Shown here one piece after another: positions 8,496 to 17,689 of a DNA stretch of 64,000 bases. How positions within the stretch are numbered: the stretch's first letter is position 1; every line of letters starts with the position of its first letter. The stretch is from Rubrobacter_A sp965214435. GTDB lineage: Bacteria; Actinomycetota; Rubrobacteria; Rubrobacterales; Rubrobacteraceae. The translations under genes and the position numbers were made by a program. The notes below the pieces were generated by a model, which had not been told where the DNA came from, did no database searches, and saw nothing but the letters and a program-made list of their open reading frames with translations. The DNA lies in contig OZ243960.1 in NCBI GenBank assembly GCA_965214435.1, positions 930,001-994,000 on the forward strand, written 5' to 3'.

Positions 8496-9164
8496 CTACT
8501 CTTGCCCGGCGCCTCCGGTGTCTACCATACCCCGGCGAACGGCGTAGAGGGCGACCTGAGCGCGGTCGTTTATGTGCAGCTTTTTGTAGATGTTCGCTAT
8601 GTGGTTGCGTACGGTGTTTTCGGAGATGTAGAGGGAAAGCGAGATCTCACGGTTGCTCTCACCCCGGGCGAGGGCTGTTACCACCTCGCGCTCTCTAGCG
8701 GTTAGCGGGAGACTTTCGGGAGGAGCCAGTGCGCCGTCGCAGTTCTCGCGGCCGCCGCTCCTGAAGGCGCCGAGAACTTCCTGGGCAATGCCCGAGGATA
8801 CTACGGTCTTGCTGGCGTGAACCGCGCGGATGGTCTCCGCGAGTTCTTCGGGGGAGCAGTTTTTGTTCAGGTAACCAAAGGCCCCGGCCCGGACGCCCTC
8901 GAAAACGTGCCGGTCGTCTTCGTAGGCGGTCAGGATCAGGACCTTGCTCTCGGGCGAGACCTCCCCCAACTCCCGGGTCGCGCTTACCCCGTCCATTACC
9001 GGCATCGCAACGTCCATGAGGACCACGTCCGGCTTATGCTCGCCGCAGAGCGTGACCGCCGCCGCCCCGTCGCCCGCCACCCCGACCAACGTCATGTCCG
9101 GTTGCGCTTCGACCAAAAGCGTCAGCATGTGCGAGATCAACCGCTGGTCCTCAGCGATCACCAC
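8496..9164 (-). CDS. NarL/LuxR-family response regulator
   Basis: A receiver domain at residues 1-115 has acidic residues AEDQ, phospho-acceptor Asp51 in VVLMDVAMPVMDG, TAYEDD and the lysine in GYLNKNCSPEEL. It is joined to a C-terminal LuxR/GerE helix-turn-helix (LTAREREVVTALARGESNRE, then SENTVRNHIANIYKKL). It is therefore a DNA-binding transcription regulator. I prefer GTG 9164, 8 bases behind GGAGG; an in-frame ATG at 9206 has no ribosome binding site and would add 14 residues. No histidine kinase gene is adjacent, so the partner is elsewhere. Confidence 0.88.
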   Translation of the reverse strand: MVIAEDQRLISHMLTLLVEAQPDMTLVGVAGDGAAAVTLCGEHKPDVVLMDVAMPVMDGVSATRELGEVSPESKVLILTAYEDDRHVFEGVRAGAFGYLNKNCSPEELAETIRAVHASKTVVSSGIAQEVLGAFRSGGRENCDGALAPPESLPLTAREREVVTALARGESNREISLSLYISENTVRNHIANIYKKLHINDRAQVALYAVRRGMVDTGGAGQE

Positions 9165-9339
9165 GCGAATTTCCTCCCCATGCCCCTGTGAGCCCGATAC
9201 TAGCATCTACCCGGTTATCGGCAGAAACGCGGTTTAGCTTTAGCGAAGATGGTATGAACATACTATGGCTATTTCGCGGTGTCTAACCTACCATCTACTC
9301 GTAGACGATGCGGAGGGGACGCGTAGAAAGGGGAACGCG

Positions 9340-9585
9340 ATGAACGTTACGGTTGACGCCACCACGGTAAAAGCCGAAGACCATACCCGGCAAGAAGACC
9401 CGCTACAGCTTATGGAGCGCGTGCAGGACTTTGATGAGTTGCTTACGGAGCTTCTCGAAGAGAGCGAGAAGGCGTTTCATGAGGGGCGGCTCGGATTTTG
9501 CGCCCTGATGGACAGCGTGGTAATACCGGGGGTCGCTGCCCAGAGCGACCGGGCCCGCGCCGCCATGCAATACGCCTACCGGTAG
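9340..9585 (+). CDS. Small hypothetical protein
   Basis: 81 residues from ATG 9340, preceded by AAAGGGG. It is acidic in the middle (LTELLEESEKAFHEGRLGF) and has no recognised domain; the ending RARAAMQYAYR looks helical. An upstream in-frame start at 9265 lacks a ribosome binding site. It is isolated between two short minus-strand genes. Confidence 0.45.
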   Translation: MNVTVDATTVKAEDHTRQEDPLQLMERVQDFDELLTELLEESEKAFHEGRLGFCALMDSVVIPGVAAQSDRARAAMQYAYR

Positions 9586-9650
9586 AACGAGCAAAAACTA
9601 GCAAAGGGGCCCGAAACAGAACGAGCTACGGGTTCTACTTTAAAAAAGCT

Positions 9651-9689
9651 GGTAGTCGCAGTCTATTATCTTTCCCGGCGGCGACTACC
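9651..9689. other. Hairpin in 273-base gap
   Basis: A perfect 9-bp inverted repeat (GGTAGTCGC at 9651-9659 and its complement at 9681-9689) with a 21-base loop. The gap 9586-9858 otherwise shows no convincing gene. It is probably a terminator for the small gene ending at 9585, but the long loop makes this uncertain. Confidence 0.35.
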
Positions 9690-9858
9690 GGCTCGGTCTT
9701 CTCCTCGCGGCAACCCGGATAGTCGTCCGGTCCTGGACGGTTATACCTCTTCGCTCTAGCAATTAACTCTCGTACGAATCGGCCACCGTCCGGCCTCTAC
9801 CGGTGATCTCCCACCAGTAGACCACAGGCTTGGTAACGCTCGAATCCGCGAATAGTCC

Positions 9859-10059
9859 CTACGAGCCATGAACAAGGTCCTGAGAATACAACCCGACGAG
9901 ACAATCACGAACCGCGTCTTCGGTGGCGTACTCTTCCAAGGGAAGAGTGTCCTCATCCTCGTAGTTAAGCATTTCGGCGAGTAGCTCCGGGGTCTTCGCG
10001 TTATCGTACAAGAAGTTCAGGATGTCCAGCTCCAGGCTGTCCGGTCCATCGAGCTTCAA
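9859..10059 (-). CDS. Small hypothetical protein, possible winged helix
   Basis: 66 residues from TTG 10059, 10 bases behind AAGGAG. Its pattern ILNFLYDNAKTPELLAEML followed by DAVRDCLVGLYSQDLV reads like the recognition helix and wing segment of a small winged-helix protein. That is a guess from the pattern only. It is divergent from the TPP enzyme gene, with a 178-base gap that could hold both promoters. Confidence 0.5.
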   Translation of the reverse strand: MKLDGPDSLELDILNFLYDNAKTPELLAEMLNYEDEDTLPLEEYATEDAVRDCLVGLYSQDLVHGS

Positions 10060-10237
10060 GGTAACGTCACTCCTTATCTTGGCGGGAACAGGACGAGCGG
10101 GTAGCTGGTGGAACCCTACCAGACAAGTCTATGGGTACAGGGTTCTCTAGTGTAGGGGGTTACTGGCGCTGGCGAGGATCTCTCTGCTACGCTTTATCAC
10201 CGGTCAGGGGTAAGGGCCGAACCCAAGAGGAGACGAG

Positions 10238-11893
10238 ATGACCGCTTTTTCCACAGCTAAAGCGAGTTCCGTAGCGGTGGGGGTGATGGCAGGAGCCGGC
10301 ATCCGGCGTTTCTACACCGTTCCCGGCGAGAGCTTCCTGGGCTTGCTAGACGCCGTGGAAACGCACCCGGAACTCTCGCTGATCTCGACGCGCCACGAGT
10401 CGGGCGCGGCCTTTATGGCTGAAGCCGACGCCAAGCTCACCGGGGTGCCCGCGGTGGTGATGGCTACCAGGGGAGTGGGCGCCTCCAACCTGGCTATCGG
10501 GGTACATACTGCGAAACAAGACTCCACACCCATGCTCGTCCTGCTGGGGCAGGTCGAGACCTCGTTTCTGGGGCAGGAAGCTTTTCAGGAGGTGGACCTA
10601 CCGAACTTCTACGCCGAGATCACGAAGTGGTCGGCCACCGTGCCCCGCGCCGACCGCCTAGCGGAGTTCGTCGCCCGGGGACTCAGGATAGCCACCTCCG
10701 GCCGCCCTGGACCGGTCATGCTCGCCGTACCCGCCGACCTGCTGGACGAGGAGGTCCCCGTACCGGACAGGCGAGCCGGCGCGGTCCCCTCCATCCGCCC
10801 CGCGCCCGCCGACAGGGAGGCGGGAGAAGTCGCCCGCCGCATCTCCGAGGCCCGCCACCCGGTCGCAATAGCCGGCGGCGGCGCCCGCGACGCCCGCGAG
10901 GCGCTGATAGCTTTCGCCGAGGCTTACGACGTCGGGGTCTATACGGGGTTCCGCCGCCAGGATGCCTTTCCCAATGACCACCCAAACTATCTGGGACATC
11001 TGGGCCTGGGCACGCCGCCTTCCATACTAAAAGCGTTGGAGGAAGCGGACCTCGTACTCGTGATCGGGTGCCGTCTCGGCGAGGTAACCACCCAGAGCTA
11101 CACCCTTCCACGCCTGGACCAGGCCGTGATCCAGGTGGATGTCGAGCCCGGCGTGGTGGGGGCGACGGTCCCCGTCGAGCGTGGCGTCGTGGCGGACGCC
11201 GGCAAAACGTTGGCCGCCCTGGTCGCCCGCGCTCCAGCCGACCGGCCCGAGCGCGATTGGGACGAGGCCCACCAAACATTTCTCGAATCCACGGAAGTCC
11301 CGCCCAACCGGGCTGCGGAGGGCCTGGACCCCGCCCGGGTAGTCGACGCGATGCGCGAGGTATTGCCCGAGGATGCGGTGATCGCCAACGACGCGGGCAA
11401 CTTCGCGTCCTTTCTGCATCGTCACTGGCGTTACAATTACCCGCGCACGCAACTCGCGCCGACCAACGGCGCTATGGGCTACGGGGTGCCGGCCGCGGTC
11501 GCGGCGAAACTGGCCGCCCCGGAGAGGTGCGTGGTGGCCGTGGCTGGCGACGGCGGATTCCTCATGACCGGCCAGGAGATAGAAACGTCCGTCCGGTACC
11601 GGGCGCCGATCCTCATTGTAGTCTTTCGCAATGGGATGCACGGCACCATCGCCATGCACCAGGCGAGGGAGCTAGGCCGCACCGCCGGAGTAGACATTGG
11701 AGAGGTAGACCTGGCCGGCTACGCGCGCAGCCTCGGCGCGACCGGCTATACGGTGCGAGAGCCGGACGAGCTGGTGCCCGCGCTCAAAACGGCGCTAGCC
11801 TCCGGGCAAACCGCGCTGGTGGACGTGGTTGTGGACCCGGACCTCATCAGCCCCTCGGCCCGGTTGTCCGAGCTCGCCGGCGGTTCGTCTTAA
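10238..11893 (+). CDS. Thiamine-diphosphate-dependent enzyme, acetolactate-synthase/benzoylformate-decarboxylase-like
   Basis: 551 residues from ATG 10238 behind GAGGAG. The three domains of the family are visible: an N-terminal pyrimidine-binding domain with the catalytic Glu in STRHESGAAFMAEAD, a central domain around residues 190-330, and a C-terminal diphosphate domain with the GDG-to-N motif (GDGGFLMTGQEIE, then VVFRNGMHG). It has no regulatory-subunit gene beside it, so it is probably a catabolic decarboxylase or ligase rather than biosynthetic IlvB. It is the first of five genes that look like one amino-acid degradation cluster (to 17484), but is 94 bases from the next gene. The substrate is unknown. 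Confidence 0.82.
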   Translation: MTAFSTAKASSVAVGVMAGAGIRRFYTVPGESFLGLLDAVETHPELSLISTRHESGAAFMAEADAKLTGVPAVVMATRGVGASNLAIGVHTAKQDSTPMLVLLGQVETSFLGQEAFQEVDLPNFYAEITKWSATVPRADRLAEFVARGLRIATSGRPGPVMLAVPADLLDEEVPVPDRRAGAVPSIRPAPADREAGEVARRISEARHPVAIAGGGARDAREALIAFAEAYDVGVYTGFRRQDAFPNDHPNYLGHLGLGTPPSILKALEEADLVLVIGCRLGEVTTQSYTLPRLDQAVIQVDVEPGVVGATVPVERGVVADAGKTLAALVARAPADRPERDWDEAHQTFLESTEVPPNRAAEGLDPARVVDAMREVLPEDAVIANDAGNFASFLHRHWRYNYPRTQLAPTNGAMGYGVPAAVAAKLAAPERCVVAVAGDGGFLMTGQEIETSVRYRAPILIVVFRNGMHGTIAMHQARELGRTAGVDIGEVDLAGYARSLGATGYTVREPDELVPALKTALASGQTALVDVVVDPDLISPSARLSELAGGSS

Positions 11894-11987
11894 AAAGGCT
11901 CGGAAGCCCTGGTTGCCCGGGAGCCTGCCGCAAATGTAATATGTCCGGGCTAGGCGGACGGAAAACTGGCTGGTAGGGGAGTGTGTC

Positions 11988-13583
11988 ATGGTCGATTCCA
12001 CAAAGACCGCGGGAAAGGATACTACCTCCCGCACCGTATCTTCAATTGTAGGCGGTAAAGCTACGGACGAAGCGCCGGGCGGGCGGCTAAACTCTCTAAA
12101 CCCATCTTATACCGATGACGTCGTCGCGGAGGTCTCTCTGGGGGACACGGGTACGTTTGTTGCGGCTTGCCGGGTGGCGCGTGAGGCACAGAAAGAGTGG
12201 GCGGCGGTTCCGGCCCCGATCCGCTCTAACTCCATAAAGCAGATCGGACGTCTCTTCGAGGCCAACAAAGAAGCACTCGCCCGCCTTGTAACCCGCGAGA
12301 TCGGCAAGACCTATACGGAAGCCCTCGGCGAGGTCCAGGAAGTTATAGACACCTGCGACTTCTTTACCGGCGAGGGACGCCGGCTCTACGGCCAGACCGT
12401 ACCCTCCGAGATGCCCGACAAGCAACTCTTCACCTTCCGGATGCCGGTCGGGGTCGCGGCGATCATCACGGCGGGTAACTTCCCGACCGCCGTCCCCTCC
12501 TGGTACATCATCCCGGCCCTCGCTTGCGGCAACGCTGTCGTCTGGAAGCCGGCCGAATACTCCCCGGCCATCGGTGACGCGTTCGCCCGAATTATGCTAA
12601 ACGGCGGCCTGCCCGACGGTGTGCTAAACGTCGTCCAGGCCGAAGGACCGGCGGCCTTTGAGGGCCTGGAAGAGGCGCTGGACAAAGGGCTGGTGGATAA
12701 AGTCGGCTTTACCGGCTCGACGGCGGTTGGAAAGGAGATCGGGGCTCTCTGCGGCCGGCACCTCCAGTCCCCGTGCCTGGAACTCGGTGGCAAGAACCCG
12801 CTCGTCGTCATGCGTGACGCGGATCTCGACCTCGCCGTCGAAGGCGCGCTCTTCAGCGGGTTCGGCACGGCGGGTCAGCGGTGCACCTCGCTCGGGACGG
12901 TCATCGTCCACGAGGACATCCACGACGACTTCCTCTCCCGCTACGCGAAAGCCGTCGGAGAAGCCGCCATCGGAGACCCGATGCAGGAAGTCCTCTACGG
13001 TCCGATGTTAAACGAACGCTTCGCCGAACGCTTCGAGGGCTGGCTAGACCTCGTGGAAGACCACCACACTCTCCACGGCTCGACCGGCACCGGGCGCATC
13101 ACGGCGGAAAACCCGCGCGAGAACTTTGTCGGAGACGCGGGAGCCGGCGTCTTTTGCCACCCGACCGTCGTGGACGGCGTTACAGAGGACGACGAGCTAT
13201 TCAACACCGAGACGTTCGGCCCCATAGTAAACGTCTCGACGTTCACGGACCTCGACGAGGCCATTCATCTATCCAACGCCCACGGCTACGGACTTTCGGC
13301 GGCCATCTACACCACCAACGCGGAGAACGCCCTGCGTTTCCGGGAGCGTAACGGAGCCGGGATGCTCTCCGTCAACAACTCGACCAGCGGGGCGGAGGCG
13401 CACCTGCCGTTCGGCGGAAATGGAAGGAGCGGCAACGGCAGCCGGCTCTCGGGGATCTGGGTGCTGGACCAGTTCACCCGCTGGCAGTCGATGAACTGGG
13501 ACTACGCCGGCAAGCTACAGAAAGCCCAGATGGACGTGGCCGACCTCCCCGCCGACCCGGACTTCCGGCTGCCCGAAGACTAG
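11988..13583 (+). CDS. Aldehyde dehydrogenase, ALDH7-like
   Basis: NAD(P)-dependent oxidation of an aldehyde to an acid. 531 residues; ATG 11988 follows AGGGGAG. Catalytic Cys299 lies in GTAGQRCTSLGTVI and Glu265 in LELGGKNP; the cofactor loop is FTGSTAVGKEIG. The GTAGQRCT box and the NNSTSGAEAHLPFGG segment are closer to the ALDH7 (alpha-aminoadipic semialdehyde dehydrogenase) branch than to betaine- or succinate-semialdehyde enzymes, as judged by eye. With an oxidase of the MSOX/pipecolate type and an ornithine-cyclodeaminase-family protein in the same cluster, aminoadipate semialdehyde is a reasonable candidate substrate. Confidence 0.85.
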   Translation: MVDSTKTAGKDTTSRTVSSIVGGKATDEAPGGRLNSLNPSYTDDVVAEVSLGDTGTFVAACRVAREAQKEWAAVPAPIRSNSIKQIGRLFEANKEALARLVTREIGKTYTEALGEVQEVIDTCDFFTGEGRRLYGQTVPSEMPDKQLFTFRMPVGVAAIITAGNFPTAVPSWYIIPALACGNAVVWKPAEYSPAIGDAFARIMLNGGLPDGVLNVVQAEGPAAFEGLEEALDKGLVDKVGFTGSTAVGKEIGALCGRHLQSPCLELGGKNPLVVMRDADLDLAVEGALFSGFGTAGQRCTSLGTVIVHEDIHDDFLSRYAKAVGEAAIGDPMQEVLYGPMLNERFAERFEGWLDLVEDHHTLHGSTGTGRITAENPRENFVGDAGAGVFCHPTVVDGVTEDDELFNTETFGPIVNVSTFTDLDEAIHLSNAHGYGLSAAIYTTNAENALRFRERNGAGMLSVNNSTSGAEAHLPFGGNGRSGNGSRLSGIWVLDQFTRWQSMNWDYAGKLQKAQMDVADLPADPDFRLPED

Positions 13584-13707
13584 CAGTCTCGACGGGCGGT
13601 TCCGGTTGGCAAAACCTCCCGCTGTGTACTGTGCCGGGGAGAGGTGCTAGAGTGAAGCTTAAGTAACAAACAGCGGAGCCCAGGGTAGAGGGTAGGAGGG
13701 ACCGTTT

Positions 13708-15225
13708 ATGGCTAGAGAAGCTTTCGGGAACCGGTTCACGTTCATCGCCGCGGGTATAGGCATGGCGGTGGGAGCGGGGAACATCTGGAGGTTCCCTAGG
13801 GTAGCCGCCGAGTACGGCGGCGGTACATTCCTCCTGGTACTATTGCTCGCCAACCTGGTGTGGGCGATACCTCTCCTGGCGGCGGAGACCTTGATCGGCA
13901 GGAAGAGTCAGCTCGGAACCGTGGGCGCCATCAGGGACTTCATGGGCCGGAGATACACCTGGATAGGGGCCTGGATCGGGGTCGTGACACTAGGCATACT
14001 TTTCTACTACACTGTCATAGCCGGCTGGGGTTTCCGCTACCTGGCTTACTCCGTAACCGGCACCGTAAGCAGCGGGGTCGATTCCCAGGCGCTCTGGGAC
14101 GGGTTTACGGGTAGCCCGGCGCAGACGATACTCTTTGAGGCCATCGCCGTCGTTTTCATGGTGCTGATAGTTTACCGGGGCTTAAAGGGCGGTATCGAGA
14201 AGGTCTTGCAGATCACGCTTCCGGCCCTATTCGTCGTGCTGATAGTGCTCATGATCCGGGCTCTCACCCTGCCGGGGGCGGTGGATGGTCTCTCGTTCCT
14301 CTTTGTCCCCGAGTGGGGCCGGCTCGGTAGCGCCCAGATCTGGCTGCAGGGCTTTACCCAGATGGCGTTCTCGACCGGCGCGGGCTGGGGGCTGCTCCTC
14401 ACGTACGCGGTTTATACCAGGAACGGTGACGACATAACCCTCAACGCCAGCGCCATGGTGTTCGGCAACCTCTTCGCGTCGATGCTCGCGGGCACGACGA
14501 TCCTCTGTACGATCTACGCCCTCCGGGGCTCGGGGTTCGCCTCGGAGGCCCTTGGCGCGGGCAGCAGCGGGCTCGCTTTTATATACCTCGTCAGGCTCTT
14601 TGCCGAAATGCCGGGCGGTGTCATCTTCGCCTCGCTGTTCTTTTTGGCGTTCTCGCTGGCGACGGTCTCCACCCTCATCTCTTTCTTCGAGCTCGGGATC
14701 ATGAACCTGGTAAACATGGGGCTTACGCGAGGGCGGGCGGTGCTCGGCCTCGGAGCAGTCGCCTTTATAGTGGGAATACCCTCCGCCTACAGCGTGGATT
14801 TCCTGAACAACCAGGACTTTGTCTGGGGCGTGGCGTTGCTGGTTAGCGGGGCTTTGATGTCGATGGCCGTCATGCGCTACGGCGTAGAGCGGATGCGGGA
14901 GGAGATCAACGCCACGAGCGACCTGCGCCTCGGACGCTGGTGGTCGTGGTGCATAAGGCTGGTGCCGGTACTCTTCCTGATAATGTTCGTGTGGTGGATC
15001 TACCAGACGATAACCGATTTTTCCTCAGCCGAGGCTCCCTGGTGGAACCCGCTCGAAACGTTCAGCACCACCACGCTACTACTGCAATGGGCGATACTGT
15101 TCGCCGTCCTGTACGCGCTCAATAATTTCCTGGCTAAAAGAGCCGGGGGCGGGCCGATGACCTCGTCCGCCGGCTCCTCGGCCGAAAGCGCCGAAGGCAT
15201 CGAGGGTGAGAAGGTGTCGTCGTGA
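13708..15225 (+). CDS. Sodium:neurotransmitter symporter (NSS) family transporter, MetP-like
   Basis: 505 residues with about 12 membrane segments. ATG 13708 sits behind GGAGGGACC. The N-terminal signature AAGIGMAVGAGNIWRFP is the unwound TM1 sodium/substrate site of LeuT-fold NSS proteins, and TM6 and TM8 regions are also recognisable. It probably imports an amino acid or amine with Na+. The very next gene encodes a one-span peptide of the MetS type, so this is a two-component transporter like corynebacterial MetP-MetS. In this cluster its substrate is likely what the downstream oxidase and cyclodeaminase-family proteins act on. Confidence 0.93.
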   Translation: MAREAFGNRFTFIAAGIGMAVGAGNIWRFPRVAAEYGGGTFLLVLLLANLVWAIPLLAAETLIGRKSQLGTVGAIRDFMGRRYTWIGAWIGVVTLGILFYYTVIAGWGFRYLAYSVTGTVSSGVDSQALWDGFTGSPAQTILFEAIAVVFMVLIVYRGLKGGIEKVLQITLPALFVVLIVLMIRALTLPGAVDGLSFLFVPEWGRLGSAQIWLQGFTQMAFSTGAGWGLLLTYAVYTRNGDDITLNASAMVFGNLFASMLAGTTILCTIYALRGSGFASEALGAGSSGLAFIYLVRLFAEMPGGVIFASLFFLAFSLATVSTLISFFELGIMNLVNMGLTRGRAVLGLGAVAFIVGIPSAYSVDFLNNQDFVWGVALLVSGALMSMAVMRYGVERMREEINATSDLRLGRWWSWCIRLVPVLFLIMFVWWIYQTITDFSSAEAPWWNPLETFSTTTLLLQWAILFAVLYALNNFLAKRAGGGPMTSSAGSSAESAEGIEGEKVSS

Positions 15226-15259
15226 GCCAACCCGTCCTGAAAGTTCTCGGAGGTGAGTA

Positions 15260-15412
15260 ATGGACGTTGAAGCCATTATCTGGACGGTCGTCTTCTTTGG
15301 CGGGGTCGTCTCGACGCTCGCTTTCCTGCTCCTCAAGGCGATGCAGGCGGACCGGGCAGAGGCCCGCCAGAGCGCGAGCCGGGAGCGGGACACTCCCCCA
15401 GAGAACGAATAG
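15260..15412 (+). CDS. MetS-type small subunit of NSS transporter
   Basis: A 50-residue peptide (ATG 15260, GGAGGTG upstream at 15249-15255). Residues 5-27 form a single membrane helix (IIWTVVFFGGVVSTLAFLLL) followed by a charged cytosolic tail. It begins 34 bases after the transporter stop and ends 3 bases before the oxidase gene. Known MetS-like peptides are required for activity of their NSS partner. Position and form match that family well. Confidence 0.8.
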   Translation: MDVEAIIWTVVFFGGVVSTLAFLLLKAMQADRAEARQSASRERDTPPENE

Positions 15413-15415
15413 GCG

Positions 15416-16570
15416 TTGTTGTTCGACACGATAGTCGCCGGTCTCGGAGGAATGGGCAGTGCCGCCGCCTACCAACTCGCCGGGCGCGGGCAGCGGGTGC
15501 TCGGCCTGGAGAAGTACACCCCGCCGCACGAGAAGGGCTCTTCCCACGGGCGCTCGCGCATCATCCGGCAGGCGTACTTCGAGGACCCGGCCTATGTGCC
15601 GCTCCTGCTACGGGCCTACGAGTTGTGGGAGCAGTTAGGACGGGACTCGGGCGAAGAGGTCCTGACGATAACCGGCGGCCTGATGGTGGGCCAACCCGAC
15701 AGTGATCTCGTCGCGGGCAGCCGGGAGAGCGCCGATAAACACGGCCTGCCCTACGAACTGCTCGACGCGCCCGAGATAAAGCGCCGGTTCCCGGCCTTCG
15801 TGCCCACCCCAGGAACCGTCGCGCTCTACGAGGAGAAGGCCGGCTTCGTGCGGCCCGAGGTCTCGGTCTCCGCTCACCTGGACCTCGCGTCCCGGCGCGG
15901 GGCCGACCTGCGTTTCGGCGAGCCGTTAACCTCCTGGCACGCCGCCCCTTCGGGAGACCGGGTAACGGTCGAAACCGGTAAAGGGACCTACGAGGCAGAG
16001 CGGCTGGTAATCTCCGCTGGCTCCTGGGCCGCGGGGTTGCTGCCGGAGCTAGAGCTTCCGCTAGAGATTACCCGCCAGATCCTGTTCTGGTTCGAGCCGG
16101 ATGATGCAGCCTCCTTTACTCCCGAGAACTTTCCCGTCTACATCTGGGAACCGGAGGACGGCAACACGTTCTACGGCATCCCCGCCCACGACGGCGAACG
16201 CGGGGTAAAAGCCGCTTTTTTCCGGGCCGACGGCGTACCCTGCACCCCGGAGACGATAGACCGGCGGGTGCACGAGGAGGAGGTACGGTTTATCCGCGAG
16301 TACCTGGGCCGGTATCTGCCCCGGTTGAACAACCGCCTGCTGCAAGCCCAGACCTGCATGTACACTAATACCCCGGATCTGCACTTCGTGATCTCGCCGC
16401 ACCCGGATCACCCGCAGGTCGTGGTCGCCGCCGGATTCTCCGGTCATGGCTACAAGATGAGCAGCGTGGTAGGGGAGATCCTGGCGGACCTAGCCGTCGA
16501 AGGCTCTACCCGCCACCCCGTAGACCTCTTCTCACCTACCCGCTCCTTCAAACCGGCGGCCCAGGGCTAG
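15416..16570 (+). CDS. FAD-dependent amine oxidase, monomeric sarcosine oxidase/SolA/pipecolate oxidase-like
   Basis: 384 residues from TTG 15416 (or the next TTG). N-terminal dinucleotide-binding motif VAGLGGMGSAAAYQLA. The segment SSHGRSRIIRQAY matches the substrate-carboxylate arginines of monomeric sarcosine oxidase. QTCMYTNTPD carries the Cys that covalently binds FAD in that family. AAGFSGHGYKMS carries the O2-activating lysine. One active-site His of sarcosine oxidase (in GLKLGYH) is Phe here (GVKAAFF), so the substrate may differ. It oxidises a secondary or N-methyl amino acid, producing an imine or aldehyde and H2O2. The tight downstream spacing to the cyclodeaminase-family gene suggests one transcript. 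Confidence 0.87.
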   Translation: MLFDTIVAGLGGMGSAAAYQLAGRGQRVLGLEKYTPPHEKGSSHGRSRIIRQAYFEDPAYVPLLLRAYELWEQLGRDSGEEVLTITGGLMVGQPDSDLVAGSRESADKHGLPYELLDAPEIKRRFPAFVPTPGTVALYEEKAGFVRPEVSVSAHLDLASRRGADLRFGEPLTSWHAAPSGDRVTVETGKGTYEAERLVISAGSWAAGLLPELELPLEITRQILFWFEPDDAASFTPENFPVYIWEPEDGNTFYGIPAHDGERGVKAAFFRADGVPCTPETIDRRVHEEEVRFIREYLGRYLPRLNNRLLQAQTCMYTNTPDLHFVISPHPDHPQVVVAAGFSGHGYKMSSVVGEILADLAVEGSTRHPVDLFSPTRSFKPAAQG

Positions 16571-16572
16571 CT

Positions 16573-17484
16573 TTGGAGATACTCGACGTCCGGGAGACCG
16601 CCGCCCGCCTCGGCTACTCGGACCTCGCGGACGCTATCCGGGAGGTAATGGTCCGCCGCCGGGACGGGGAGCTTGAGGCCCCGCCGCGCCTGACGCCCGG
16701 TCTCCCCGGAGGCGGGACGCTGCTCGTCATGCCCGCGGCGGACGAGGAAACCGCCATCACCAAGCTCGTCACCGTCCACCCCGAGAATGCCGGGCGTGAC
16801 CTGCCCACCATCCAGGGCGAGGTAGTTGTGATGGAGGCAAAAACCGGCGTGTGGCTCGGCATCCTGGACGGCAGCGTCGTGACCGGCCGGCGCACCGCCG
16901 CGCTCTCGCTGTTAGCCGCCCGGACCCTGGCTAAAAACCCCGGAGGCCCGCTCCTGATAGTCGGTGCCGGAAACCAGGGCCGCTCCCACCTGGAAGCTTT
17001 CCGCGAAGGGCTCGGCGTCTTGAAAGTCTTTGTCATTTCCCGCACCAAGAAATCCGCCCGTACCCTCGCCGAACACGCGCGGGGCCTCGGGATGGAGGCG
17101 GAGGTGGCGAGTAGCGTGGAGGAGGTACGGGACGAGGTGGGCCTGATCGTCACCTCCACCACCAGCTACGAGCCGGTTCTACCGGAGCGACTCCCGGAAG
17201 ACACGTTCGTCGCCGCGGTCGGCGCCTTTAACCTGGAGATGGCCGAGCTTCCTCCGTCGCTGGTCGGCACTTCTGCGGTGTTCGTGGACACTTTAGAAGG
17301 AACCAGAGAAGAGGCCGGAGACCTGATACAGGCCGCACGCGCCGGCTCCTTTGAGTGGGCGGACGCCGTTCAGCTAGAAGACGCGCTAGACCTCCCCGAA
17401 TTACCCTCCGGTCCGACGATCTTCAAGAGTGTGGGCCACGCTCTCTGGGACCTGGCCGCCGCCCGGACGGCCTTCGCCACTTAG
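16573..17484 (+). CDS. Ornithine cyclodeaminase / mu-crystallin family protein
   Basis: 303 residues from TTG 16573, 2 bases after the oxidase stop. Rossmann motif LLIVGAGNQGRSHLEAF binds NAD(P). Substrate-side residues KLVTVHPEN and VTGRRTAALSLLAAR are typical of the family. Members include ornithine and lysine cyclodeaminases, ketimine reductases and N-methyl-amino-acid or alanine dehydrogenases. Beside an MSOX-type oxidase and an ALDH7-like enzyme, a ketimine (piperideine-2-carboxylate) reductase or lysine cyclodeaminase giving pipecolate is plausible. The reaction is not decided by sequence. Confidence 0.85.
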   Translation: MEILDVRETAARLGYSDLADAIREVMVRRRDGELEAPPRLTPGLPGGGTLLVMPAADEETAITKLVTVHPENAGRDLPTIQGEVVVMEAKTGVWLGILDGSVVTGRRTAALSLLAARTLAKNPGGPLLIVGAGNQGRSHLEAFREGLGVLKVFVISRTKKSARTLAEHARGLGMEAEVASSVEEVRDEVGLIVTSTTSYEPVLPERLPEDTFVAAVGAFNLEMAELPPSLVGTSAVFVDTLEGTREEAGDLIQAARAGSFEWADAVQLEDALDLPELPSGPTIFKSVGHALWDLAAARTAFAT

Positions 17485-17689
17485 AGCGGCTCTTTGTCGT
17501 GAGAGCCCGGCAGGCGAACTTCTAGTGAAAACAACTCAAGATGCTCCAAGGTGGCTACAAGACCAGTTTTTCGGACCCGGACCGTGTACTTGTCGATGCT
17601 ACACTGGCGCTGTGTTGCCGGTGGGCCAAGAACCGTGCGCGACCCTTTTTAGAAGTCGCATTTCAAAGTTCGGTGGGAAGGAAGTAAGG

